From NCBI RefSeq assembly GCF_047372505.1, contig NZ_JBKBEU010000001.1, positions 744,001 through 808,000 of the forward strand: a stretch of DNA of 64,000 nucleotides, read 5' to 3'. The translations under genes and the position numbers were made by a program. Every line of letters starts with the position of its first letter. The stretch's first letter is position 1. Under the pieces are notes generated by a model. The model saw only the letters and a list, made by a program, of their open reading frames with translations. It had not been told where the DNA came from and searched no databases. The DNA comes from Phaeobacter cretensis (GTDB lineage: Bacteria > Pseudomonadota > Alphaproteobacteria > Rhodobacterales > Rhodobacteraceae). Below, one piece after another: positions 1 to 7,788 of the stretch.

Positions 1-372
1 ATTTTCAAAGTCCATCCTCTTGCTGTTGGCGCATACGAGCGAAATGCCACCGTGACCGCTCAAGGAGCTGAGACTGGAAGACCCGGAGAACAAACGGTTA
101 CGCGAATTCATAACGAAGGTTTTGAGGCCGACGGCACCGAGGTTTATCCCTCGGTCGAGCTGAAAGTTTCCTTTGAGCGCGATGTGCAGCTACTCGAAAA
201 GATCATGGAAGCAGTTCTGCACGCCCATCAGTATGAGGAGCCAATCATTCACATCTGCGAGGGATGGGCGAGCCGCGCAAACTACACACCAAGGAACGAC
301 AATCCGAACCGTTGGTGGAACGATGGGCGCGGCACACCCGAGATGGTTTCACTAGACCAAAGTCACAAATAG
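1..372 (+). CDS. Partial protein with HxYEEP motif (NIF3/CutA-like fold?)
   Basis: The reading frame is open from the first base, so the gene begins outside the window; a GTG at 52 could serve as a start, but the sense-looking residues before it argue for a longer protein. About 123 residues are visible. The segment LLEKIMEAVLHAHQYEEP is like the helix followed by H-x-YEEP seen in the CutA/PII-like inserted domain of NIF3-type proteins, where the histidine and acidic residues lie near a metal site. The C-terminus is rich in Asn and Trp and is not familiar. Function is not known; a small alpha/beta sandwich domain is inferred from one motif only. The gene ends 154 bp before the left arm of the 165-bp inverted repeat. 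Confidence 0.5.
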   Translation: MFKVHPLAVGAYERNATVTAQGAETGRPGEQTVTRIHNEGFEADGTEVYPSVELKVSFERDVQLLEKIMEAVLHAHQYEEPIIHICEGWASRANYTPRNDNPNRWWNDGRGTPEMVSLDQSHK

Positions 373-525
373 CTGGCCAACCCCAACGGCAGCAAAGTCC
401 GCATAGCTGCCGATCGACCCTGATTTGAGGCTGCTCTTGTGGCGAAGGGCGGCTTTTCCCTGTGCGCATGCGGCATCGACCCTAAGTCATGCCGCCAAAT
501 CTCGCGGCTTTGCAGCGGCGGCTGT

Positions 526-690
526 GCGGACCAAACGGTCGTTCGCCGAGGCTGCGCAGATCACCGCTTTTATCCGTTGCACAACCATAGGTGAGGTCGC
601 AAGTAGGAACATTTTTACCTATCCTGGAGCGGCGGCCTCTTCTACTGCTCACATTAAATCCGCCAGTATTATGTTGAACCTCAAGCGCTG
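526..690 (+). repeat. Left arm (A) of 165-bp inverted repeat
   Basis: This segment is repeated in inverted orientation at 2834-2998, with equal length and seven mismatches by my base-by-base comparison (about 96% identity). Its inner end carries the last 13 codons and stop of the marR gene read on the minus strand (649-690); the rest is non-coding sequence downstream of that gene. The arms enclose marR, ridA and a secreted-protein gene. No transposase or terminal repeat of a known IS is visible in the arm. Confidence 0.85.
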
Positions 691-1118
691 TTCGGAGGTG
701 AACGATGAAACCAGTTCTTTTTGCGTTCTAACATGATCGGTGATGGCTGCGTCGATGAGTTCTAGTCCTGATTGCGTAAGTTTTACAAAACAGCTTCTTT
801 TGTCCTTTGGATTCGCGACTCGTATTACGAGCCCGGACTTCTGAAGCTGGTCAATCCTGTTGGTCATCGTACCAGATGTCACCATGGTGGCGTTCAGCAA
901 GCCATTGGGCGAAAGCCCCTCGTCGCTGTTTGACCGACGCAAAGTGGCCAGGACATCGAAACTGGACGCATTCAGTCCGACAGTTTCCATGTCTTCTCCA
1001 TCTCGCGCCGTAGCGCGAAGTGAAGCCTGTCGATGCGACCGACAGTTTCCATTGGTCCAGTATCAAGGTCGGAACGAACACCAGCCCATTGCGCGATGAT
1101 AAGATCAACAAAGTCCAT
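649..1118 (-). pseudogene. MarR family transcriptional regulator, frameshifted
   Basis: Two frames together give a normal MarR-size protein of about 156 residues. The N-terminal part runs from ATG at 1118 (MDFVDLIIAQWAGV, typical of this MarR subgroup) to a TGA at 974-972. The winged-helix part continues in another frame from about 990 (VGLNASSFDVLATLRRS, then TSGTMTNRIDQLQKSGLV and the wing NPKDKRS) to the stop at 649. Aligned to the usual pattern of the family, one base is missing between about 979 and 989. The gene lies divergent from ridA with two palindromic operators between them, so it was most likely an autorepressor and ridA repressor. The break should separate the dimerisation helix from the DNA-binding domain. 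A sequencing error is the main alternative; an internal ATG at 990 could also start a truncated 113-residue protein. Confidence 0.8.
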
Positions 1119-1140
1119 GATTTATTGCTTCACCTTAATC

Positions 1141-1154
1141 TCTTGACTCCAAGA
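1141..1154. promoter_or_regulatory. Second, imperfect MarR-type operator
   Basis: TCTTGACTCCAAGA is a near palindrome (one mismatch) that repeats the core of the better site at 1165-1182, centre to centre 26 bp away. It lies between the marR start (1118) and ridA, where it could overlap the marR promoter. The assignment rests on similarity to its neighbour. Confidence 0.45.
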
Positions 1155-1164
1155 CAATTTGACG

Positions 1165-1182
1165 TATCTTGACATCAAGATA
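1165..1182. promoter_or_regulatory. MarR-type operator palindrome
   Basis: TATCTTGACATCAAGATA has perfect 8-bp arms around a 2-bp centre, the size and form of a MarR dimer site. It sits in the divergent region between marR and ridA, about 50 bp upstream of the ridA start, where binding would block the ridA promoter. Confidence 0.7.
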
Positions 1183-1234
1183 AGAGCTCTACACTTTTTC
1201 GCCTAAAAATTGAGCATGTCTTTCGGAGAAAATG

Positions 1235-1702
1235 ATGAACATGAAGTTTGCCCTGATGGCTGCAGCCCTTGTGTCGGTGGCCCTGCCCAAAGCGACTTTA
1301 AGCGAGCCGTCCCTAAAAACGGCTCACAATCCTCCAGAACTGGTAGATTCAACCCAATACGGCTACTCACAGGCCGTCAGCGTTCCCGCGTCAGCGCGGA
1401 CCATCTATGTTGCTGGTCAGGTTGGCCAAACCGTCGAAGGTCCTAACGATTTCGAAAGCCAGGTTGATCGCTCATTTGCCAATTTGATGGTCGCGTTGAA
1501 AGCAGCTGGGGGCGCACCTGAGAACATCGTGCGCATCACTTTACTGATCAAGGATTATGATCCAGAGAAGCTGGCATACATCGGCAAAAAGCGACGGGAG
1601 GTTTTCGGGGATAGCCCACCCGCGAGCGTGCTAATTCCCGTGACCCGCCTTTACATTGATGAAGTGAATTTTGAGATCAGTGCCGTCGCGGTGACGCGAT
1701 AG
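1235..1702 (+). CDS. RidA/YjgF/UK114 family protein with signal peptide
   Basis: RidA-fold proteins are trimers; the type members deaminate reactive enamine/imine intermediates such as 2-aminoacrylate. The family pattern is visible in IYVAGQVGQT, the helix around FANLMVALKAAGGAPENIVRITLLIKDY and the end SPPASVLIPVTRLYIDEVNFEISAVAVTR; the arginine in the PVTRL segment corresponds to the substrate carboxylate-binding position only if aligned loosely. Unlike ordinary RidA (about 130 residues), about 24 extra N-terminal residues form a hydrophobic signal peptide, so the protein is probably periplasmic. The start at 1235 is chosen for the GGAG at 1225-1228; ATG codons at 1232 and 1241 are alternatives. 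It lies divergent from marR and is probably controlled by the operators at 1141-1182. Confidence 0.85.
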   Translation: MNMKFALMAAALVSVALPKATLSEPSLKTAHNPPELVDSTQYGYSQAVSVPASARTIYVAGQVGQTVEGPNDFESQVDRSFANLMVALKAAGGAPENIVRITLLIKDYDPEKLAYIGKKRREVFGDSPPASVLIPVTRLYIDEVNFEISAVAVTR

Positions 1703-1800
1703 GTCCTAATGAAACAGATACCCGGTTTGGAGTCAGCTTTACCGTAGCCCTGCCGCTATCTGGCTTATTCAATAAATCACAAAGATGAGGAACTATTGAA

Positions 1801-2571
1801 ATGAAGTTCAACATAATCAAAGTGTTTTTTCTTCTATGCACAATAGTTTCCAGCCCGGCCAGTGCAGAAGAGGTGCAGGATGGTGCGCTTTTGAATTTCT
1901 CAGATGGTCGTGCCAGCCTGTCGAACATCGGTGAGATCAACAAAGTTTTGTTAAGTGTCGGCGTTCATCTTGCGCAAATTGATGTGCCAGCAAAGTCTGT
2001 TTCTTTACTGAGAACATCGTTGGAGAGACCACTAAAGCAGGAAGAAGCAACGCAGATTCTGTCGTATTTTTCTCTTTCTCGAGCCGAGGTGCTTGAACAG
2101 GCGGGAATTGCTGGACGTGAAGCTGTCATTGAGGGCGGGGGCAGCATGTCAACCGGCGAAGCCGGGGTAGCGTCTTACCCAAAATTGTATGATCTGAGGT
2201 CGATGGGCACACAAGACCGGTTAGGCGCTAGGAACAAATTTGCGCGGCTTCACGTGAATTCGACTGATGATGGCATGGGGGTGGACGAGGTCATGACGCT
2301 GCCATCTGGAGGTCCATGGACATGGTACTTTCAGATCGAAGACGGTGTCACGGTCGAACTTCATATGGCAAAGATTGCGCCCGGAGATAAGGCGTGGCGA
2401 TTAAAGTACCCTGGATTAACTCCACATGGTGCGTACTTTCATTCTGAAGTTGGATTGTGCATTGCCTACATCACAGGTCCTGAAACGTGGACAATGCGGT
2501 ATGAGGCCCCAGGATTCACCAAAGAAGCAGGACTTGGCGGAAACCCGTTCATCGATTTCTCCAAGCCGTAA
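1801..2571 (+). CDS. Secreted protein of unknown function
   Basis: I do not recognise this 256-residue protein. Residues 1-23 form a clear signal peptide ending at the signal-peptidase pattern PASA. The mature part has a predicted mixed alpha/beta character; the second half contains Trp- and Gly-rich stretches (GGPWTWYFQIEDGVTVELHMAKIAPGD is split here as GGPWTWYFQ and VTVELHMAKIAPGD), suggesting beta structure. One cysteine (in VGLCIAY) remains in the mature protein. A GAGGA sequence before the ATG supports the start. It follows ridA by 98 bp on the same strand within the inverted-repeat module, so the two may share regulation. Confidence 0.7.
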   Translation: MKFNIIKVFFLLCTIVSSPASAEEVQDGALLNFSDGRASLSNIGEINKVLLSVGVHLAQIDVPAKSVSLLRTSLERPLKQEEATQILSYFSLSRAEVLEQAGIAGREAVIEGGGSMSTGEAGVASYPKLYDLRSMGTQDRLGARNKFARLHVNSTDDGMGVDEVMTLPSGGPWTWYFQIEDGVTVELHMAKIAPGDKAWRLKYPGLTPHGAYFHSEVGLCIAYITGPETWTMRYEAPGFTKEAGLGGNPFIDFSKP

Positions 2572-2833
2572 CGACTCTGGAACTGCTATAATAAATAGGT
2601 GAAGATGTTTTGGGGGCGGTCGCAATTCAGTTGGCGGATGTTGGCTCCAGATGTTCAATGGCGGATGTCCATCCAAACGTAAAATTGACCAATGCCGGAC
2701 ACAACCAGAGAGCATTTCAATGCCAAACATATAGCGCGGAACGGATGTGATAAAGCTATGCCAACTAAGGAACTGATTGGATCCTTGTCTGGGAAACCTG
2801 TCTGTTTGCCAGATGTTAACGCAGCCCCGATGC

Positions 2834-2998
2834 CAGCGCTTGAGGTTCAATAAAATACTGGCGGATTTTATGTGAGCAGTAGAAGAGGCCGCCGCTCCAG
2901 GATAGGTAAAAATGTTCCTACTTGCGACCTCACCTATGGTTGTGCAATGAACAAAAACGGTGATCTGCGCAGCCTCGGCGAACGACCGTTTGGTCCGC
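2834..2998 (-). repeat. Right arm (B) of 165-bp inverted repeat
   Basis: This is the inverted copy of 526-690. Read on the plus strand it begins with codons for a MarR C-terminus (QRLRFNKILADFM, then TGA), differing from the intact-end copy at two residues (I to K and L to F). No further marR sequence lies upstream of it, so it is a duplicated gene end with its downstream flank rather than a second regulator. Confidence 0.85.
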
Positions 2999-3270
2999 TC
3001 AACTGCTCTTCAACCTCGAAACCTTGCAGCAAGCCTCACCAATGACCGGTTCTTACGCAGCAGCGCAGCCGTCAAGAGCTGTGTCCCCAGGCCGAAAGGC
3101 GGGCTTTGCAAAGGTCGCGATTTGCGCATAGCTGCCGCTGGTGTTGCTGCAGCATTGACGATCCCGCGCGAGGGTGGTCCACAATAACCGCGTTCGGGAA
3201 ATTGACCCTCAAACTTCGCAACTGCGGCACTGATGGCGTCACACTCTCTGACGACGGCCGCTTCGAGCGG

Positions 3271-3323
3271 CCTCCGGCCACCTGACGACGCTCAGTCAAC
3301 CGTCCAGGCGCACGACCATGACG
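3271..3323 (+). repeat. Dispersed intergenic repeat, copy 1a
   Basis: The 53 bp starting CCTCCGGCCACCTGACGA match 42918-42970 in the same orientation with five differences. Both copies sit in non-coding debris. Neither is flanked by visible target duplications. Confidence 0.75.
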
Positions 3324-3521
3324 TAGCGTCGCCGCAAATCGGCTTTGAGACCATCTCTACCAATGCTGCGCTGCACACGAATGTCCGGTTTTCAAGACGA
3401 GACCAACAACGGGCGTGTGCTCTCGAAAACCTCATCCAACGATAGGGCAGAACCGATGCTTGCTTTGTAGAAAGCCAGCGCTCCAAGAGAATTCAGTGAC
3501 TTTAGCGTCATCGATTTATCG

Positions 3522-3539
3522 ATGTCATTGCCTTGTAAC
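3522..3539 (+). promoter_or_regulatory. Candidate Pho box upstream of phoX
   Basis: ATGTCATTGCCTTGTAAC has two 7-bp half sites 11 bp apart, resembling CTGTCAT-N4-CTGTCAC: the first half matches six of seven positions, the second five of seven. It lies 91 bp before the phosphatase start, which suits PhoB activation under phosphate limitation. The match is moderate, and a nearby extra GTCAT (3507-3511) is out of phase. Confidence 0.4.
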
Positions 3540-3629
3540 GGAACCGGATTAGACGATTCAAAACATGCTGACTGGCGTCGTGCGCCTGACCCGAGTTTGA
3601 AATAGACACCGAGCCAAAAGGACTGCCAA

Positions 3630-5519
3630 ATGACTAGCGACAAAAAAGATAACGTCTCTTTCGACGACTTTGATGAAATCAACTACCCGCGCCCAGAAGA
3701 CTGCGATTTTGACCAGGTTGTCGAATCTGCGATCTCCCGCCGCGGGCTCCTTGGCGGCGTCTTAGCTATGGGTAGCTTTGCCACGCTGGGCGGCGCTTTG
3801 GTTCCAGCCTCAGCGCGTGCTGCAACTGACCGCTTTGCGTTCAACGCAATTGGCATTTCCACAGCTGACGATATTATCGTGCCTGCTGGCTACAAGGCTG
3901 AGGTTATCGTGCGCTGGGGTGATCCACTGTTCGCTGACGCACCAGAGTTCGACCATGCCACACGCGGCACGGCTGAAAGCCAAGAGCGGGCCTTTGGCGA
4001 CAACAACGACGGCATGGATGTGTTCTCGCATGAAGGCAAAATGCTGCTGGTGGCCAATAACGAATACACCAACCGGTCGATCTTGTCCGTAACCGGCGAC
4101 AACAAGCTTCTGGACGAAGGCGAGATCACCAAGGGCATGATGGCGCATGGTGTTTCTGTCTTGGAAATCGCTGACGTTGATGGCGCTTGGCAGGTTGTCA
4201 AGGACAGCCCTTATAACCGCCGTATTACACCGCAGACAGACATGGCGCTGACCGGTCCGGCAGCTGGCCACGATCTGATGAAAACCGCAGCCGATACGAC
4301 AGGCACGACCTCAAAGGGCACTTGGAACAACTGCGGCAACGGCGTGACACCATGGGGCACCTACCTGGCTTGTGAAGAAAACTTCAACGGCTACTTCTCT
4401 GCAGAAGATGAAGCACATGAAGTTGCAGCTGAGTTGCAGCGGTATGGCGTATCTTCCCGTGACTGGGGCTATAGCTGGGCCAGCATTGATGAGCGTTTCG
4501 ACGTTGCTAAAAACCCGAATGAGCCAAACCGTGCCGGTTATGTTGTTGAAATCGACCCAACCGATCCAACATCCACCCCACGCAAGCTGACTGCATTGGG
4601 CCGTTTCAAGCACGAGAACGCAGAAGCTGTTGTCAACAACGACGGTCGCATAGTGGTCTACATGGGCGACGATGAGCGCGGCGAATTCATGTACCGCTTC
4701 GTGTCCGAGGGCGTTTTTGCTCCGGGTGCCGACACCAATAGCCTGCTTGAAAGTGGTACGCTGTCAGTTGCCAAGTTCTACGAAAATGGCACTGGTGAGT
4801 GGTTGGAGCTGACGCCGGAAACAACAGGCATGGCGTCTGCGGCTGAGATCTGCATCCACACACGTCAGGCCGGTTCTGCCGTTGGCGGAACCACTATGGA
4901 CCGCCCGGAGTGGATCACGGCCAACCCCAACAAAGCGGAAATCTACTGCGCGTTGACAAACAACAAGAACCGCGGTGTCAAAACCAATGCGGGCGGCAAT
5001 GCAACACCTGTTTCCGGCCCAAACCCACGCGAGGCCAACAACTATGGTCAAATCGTGCGCTGGTGGCCCGAGAATGCAGACCACACTGCGTCTGGCTTTA
5101 CTTGGGATTTGTATGTTCTGGCCGGCAACCCGGTTGTACATGACGACGCCTACGCGGGTTCCGACAACGTGACCACGGACAACATGTTCAACTCGCCTGA
5201 TGGCATCAAGTTCGACAGCAATGGTCTGCTATGGATCCAGACAGACGGCAATTACTCCAATGAAGGCGACTTCGAAGGTCAAGGCAACAACCAGATGCTG
5301 GCGGGTGACCCTGCTACTGGTGAGATTCGCCGCTTCCTGGTTGGACCGAACGAATGCGAAGTCACAGGCCTGACCTGGTCACCTGATCGCCGCACCATGT
5401 TTGTGGGCATCCAGCACCCAGGCGAAGATGGAAACAGCCACTGGCCAGAGGGTGGTACTTCGGTGCCACGTTCGGCGGTTATCGCTGTAACGCGCGAAGA
5501 TGGCGGCCTTGTAGGCTAA
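3630..5519 (+). CDS. phoX: PhoX family phosphatase (Tat-exported)
   Basis: This 629-residue protein belongs to the PhoX (DUF839) family of calcium/iron-dependent phosphomonoesterases, which release phosphate from organic esters outside the cytoplasm. A Tat signal is visible at residues 36-65: SRRGLL followed by a Gly/Ala-rich hydrophobic stretch and an SARA-A cleavage pattern. Family hallmarks include NNCGNGVTPWGTYLACEEN, the FKHENAEAV segment, VYMGDDERGEFMYRF and the C-terminal MFVGIQHPGED. The acidic, histidine and cysteine residues in these segments fit the known metal site, though I cannot map each one. AAAGGA seven bases before the ATG supports the start. It is monocistronic, with a possible Pho box upstream and a hairpin downstream. 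Confidence 0.93.
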   Translation: MTSDKKDNVSFDDFDEINYPRPEDCDFDQVVESAISRRGLLGGVLAMGSFATLGGALVPASARAATDRFAFNAIGISTADDIIVPAGYKAEVIVRWGDPLFADAPEFDHATRGTAESQERAFGDNNDGMDVFSHEGKMLLVANNEYTNRSILSVTGDNKLLDEGEITKGMMAHGVSVLEIADVDGAWQVVKDSPYNRRITPQTDMALTGPAAGHDLMKTAADTTGTTSKGTWNNCGNGVTPWGTYLACEENFNGYFSAEDEAHEVAAELQRYGVSSRDWGYSWASIDERFDVAKNPNEPNRAGYVVEIDPTDPTSTPRKLTALGRFKHENAEAVVNNDGRIVVYMGDDERGEFMYRFVSEGVFAPGADTNSLLESGTLSVAKFYENGTGEWLELTPETTGMASAAEICIHTRQAGSAVGGTTMDRPEWITANPNKAEIYCALTNNKNRGVKTNAGGNATPVSGPNPREANNYGQIVRWWPENADHTASGFTWDLYVLAGNPVVHDDAYAGSDNVTTDNMFNSPDGIKFDSNGLLWIQTDGNYSNEGDFEGQGNNQMLAGDPATGEIRRFLVGPNECEVTGLTWSPDRRTMFVGIQHPGEDGNSHWPEGGTSVPRSAVIAVTREDGGLVG

Positions 5520-5535
5520 TTTGTTAGGTTAGAAG

Positions 5536-5565
5536 TTGATCGGTCACATGCCTGTGGTCGATCAA
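5536..5565 (+). terminator. Hairpin after phoX
   Basis: TTGATCG pairs with CGATCAA and the inner CACA with TGTG around a TGCC loop, joined by two G-T wobbles. No T tract follows, so termination efficiency is uncertain. Confidence 0.5.
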
Positions 5566-5692
5566 CAATCAGCAAGGTCGACAAAGGAAAAACGCAACCG
5601 TTTTTGGCGTCTGTGATATCGGCCGGTTGCGCGCACCTCCCCTTCCCCGAAACGGCCATCGGCGCAACCGCAACGAAAGCTTGGTTTGTCCG

Positions 5693-5710
5693 GATACTGT
5701 TGAAAAAGTC
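5693..5710 (+). repeat. Left terminal inverted repeat of IS
   Basis: GATACTGTTGAAAAAGTC is an exact inverted copy of 7052-7069. The preceding TCCG (5689-5692) is repeated directly after the right end (7070-7073), a 4-bp target duplication. Confidence 0.85.
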
Positions 5711-5763
5711 GGTGTTTTGGCGAGCTTGATGCTAAGCGAGGAGCAGGCCTGCCTGCTTCCTCT

Positions 5764-7016
5764 TCACGTTGGCGATGCTTCCGGGGGCAATTTTGCCAGT
5801 TTCCGGAGGTTTTGGGCGGTTGCGGCGGGTTGGAGCTGTTCATATGCGCCTTTGGGTCCTCGCAGCCGCATGGTTGTGACGCCGATGTATCGTTTCAGAT
5901 GGGCGAAGAGCATTTCGACCTTCCGCCTCTGAATGAACGCGGTCATGTAGGCATCTGTCTTGCGGATCTCGCGGGTGACATCTCGGGCGACATCTCGGGC
6001 AGCTTCGTGCACGCAGCGCATGAGGCGTCGCCCGGTGTCCTTCGGACAGCATTGAGGCTTCAGCGGGCATGCATCGCAATCGTGTTTTGAAGCACGGTAT
6101 CGGATAAAGCCGTCTTTGCCACCATTTGCCTTTCGCGGCTTGGAGACGTTTCTGCGACCGGTTTGCAGGCGCTTCCCGCTTGGGCACGTGTAGCTGTCGG
6201 TTGCGGTATCTTCGATGAAGTCTTCGCGCGAGAAGGTGCCGTCCGTCCGCTTTGATTTGTCCCAGACCGGAATATGCGGGGCAATGCCCCGTTCCGCGAT
6301 CAGCCAGCCCAGCATCTCCGCCGATCCGTACCCCCTGTCGCCGAGCAATGTGTCAGGTTCCATATCGAAGCGGTCCGGCGCGCAGCAGGATCAACCGGTG
6401 AGATGTATTTTGGAACGATCTTGGTGGCCGCGCCGAATGCGGCATCATCCCGCGTTTCCAGATAGTCGTCGATGACGCGGGCCGTCAGTTCCGGCGGCAA
6501 GTCTTCTTTGCTCTCGATCCCAGGCGTCTGGTTCGCATTCGCCGGGATCAAGCTGGCATTGAGCCCAAAGCTGTGACCTCCAACTCGTCCTTCATCAATG
6601 CCGCGCTGCAAGACGATCTCAAACAGATGCCGGAATAAGCCGCTTTCCCGGAAACAGCCGTGCCTGTTTTTGGCAAAGCCTGAATGATCAGGCACCGCAT
6701 CCGACAGATCGAGCCTGCAAAACCACCGATAGGCCAGAGTGACATGGACCTCTTCCCAAAGCCCACGCTCAGACCCGATGCCCATGCAATAGCCCAGCAA
6801 CACCATCCGGATCATCAGTTCAGGATCAATCGACGGGCGACCATGAGACCTGTAAAATGGTGCAAGCAACGGCCGCACCTCAGCCAGATCAAGGAACCGA
6901 TCGATCCTGCGCATTGGATGATCCTGCCGAACAAAATCTTCGATTGAGAACTCATAGAAAAGCGCGCCTTGCGCAACCAGACTTGGAACCATCATCGCCA
7001 TGTCCTCCACTCTCAA
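5764..7016 (-). pseudogene. IS1182 family transposase, deleted and frameshifted
   Basis: The N-terminal part (start at 7016, about 210 residues) has the family pattern FAKNRHGCFRESGLFRHLFE and ends in SPVDPAAR near 6380. The C-terminal part continues in another frame from LLGDRGYGSAEML, through CPSGKRL and the Cys cluster KHDCDACPLKPQCC, to VEMLFAHLKR. Compared with full-length relatives (about 450-480 residues) roughly 60 residues are missing at the join. The first catalytic Asp, normally in a V-D-A-S-L context, is Asn here (GLNASLIPANAN), and the next Asp of that segment is also Asn. The second Asp and the final Glu remain. The enzyme cannot be active. Confidence 0.88.
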
Positions 7017-7051
7017 ATCAAGTGAATCAAGACTGAATCATCAGATCAACG

Positions 7052-7069
7052 GACTTTTTCAACAGTATC
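7052..7069 (-). repeat. Right terminal inverted repeat of IS
   Basis: Exact inverted copy of 5693-5710, followed by the TCCG target duplication at 7070-7073. It lies 36 bp outside the transposase start. Confidence 0.85.
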
Positions 7070-7073
7070 TCCG

Positions 7074-7788
7074 CAGTACGGACTCTGATGAAAGGCGCAG
7101 CATCGGCCAAGGCCGACGCTTTTCCATGAACGTCCACTTTCGGGAAGTCCGACTTGAGCTTACATGCTCGCGGCATCGCGATTACAGCGGGCAGCACGAG
7201 TGTCTGAATTGGGCCGCAGACGGTATAGTCCGTTTGCAGTAGCTTAGCGCAGCTACCTGGCACGTGCGGCCTCAATAAGCGAAATGGCAGACCATAGCTT
7301 AAAACATTCTAGCAAAGAAGCGAAGTGAACATTCTAAGCGCGCTTGTTACGCTACGAACAACGCCGCTCGAGGAACAGCTCTAGCCTGTGGCGGCACGGT
7401 ATGCGTTTCAAATTGATCGTGCCCCAGACGGTATAGGTTAGCGTCTTCCGATCTCAGGATCATTCCAAAAATACCGACAGCGCCACTTTCCTTAGATGGC
7501 TAAGATATATTCAAATGAATGCCTCAGCGTATACCTTGAAACTTCATGATATATTTTTCAACATAAAAACAAAGGCTTAAACGCAAATACAAATACATCC
7601 AGCAAAAAATCGCCACGACATGAGTATTTCGGTTAAGGTCATTTGGCCATTTGGTCAAGCCCGCGATGCCGCTCAGAGCGCTATCGCAGTTCAATATAGC
7701 ATCACTCTAACATGAGCCCGCGCCGAAGACGACAGCAACGCGCGATATGCAACGATCGGAGAAAACTGCTTCAGGCCATCCCGAAGAG
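7074..7788. other. Gene-free stretch right of the IS
   Basis: No supported gene. The first 140 bp are a degenerate intergenic repeat (7087-7209). Around 7480-7620 the sequence becomes AT-rich, unlike the rest of the window. The phrase CAGACGGTATAG occurs twice, near 7216 and 7428. Nothing else is identified. Confidence 0.5.
7087..7209 (+). repeat. Dispersed intergenic repeat, copy 2a
   Basis: About 120 bp that align along their length with 42788-42909 in the same orientation, at roughly 70-75% identity by eye; shared blocks include CATCGGCCA, TGAACG and GGGCAGCACGA/AGGCAGCACGA. In the copy at 42.8 kb this piece is followed directly by the 53-bp repeat also found at 3271. Confidence 0.6.

Larger units (their letters stand above)
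2572..3521. other. Gene-free stretch with repeat debris
   Basis: No reading frame here looks like a real protein. The stretch holds the right arm of the 165-bp inverted repeat (2834-2998) and, at 3271-3323, a 53-bp piece that recurs at 42918-42970. Short sense-like frames, for example on the minus strand near 3390-3530, are too broken to name. Confidence 0.6.
5693..7069 (-). mobile_element. Degenerate IS1182-type insertion sequence
   Basis: A 1,377-bp element bounded by perfect 18-bp terminal inverted repeats and flanked by the direct repeat TCCG, a 4-bp duplication that fits the short duplications known in the IS1182 family. It carries one transposase gene on the minus strand that is broken by an internal deletion. 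Its right end lies 17 bp from a degenerate intergenic repeat (7087-7209), so it seems to have landed in old debris. Confidence 0.85.

Noticed and set aside
2416..2850. 144-codon minus-strand frame near the right repeat arm
   Set aside because: Overlaps the end of the secreted-protein gene, has no family pattern and no ribosome site.
3392..3682. Minus-strand frame with partly sense-like residues (SLGALAFYKASIGSALSL)
   Set aside because: It overlaps the phoX start and promoter and has no start signal; at best a remnant.
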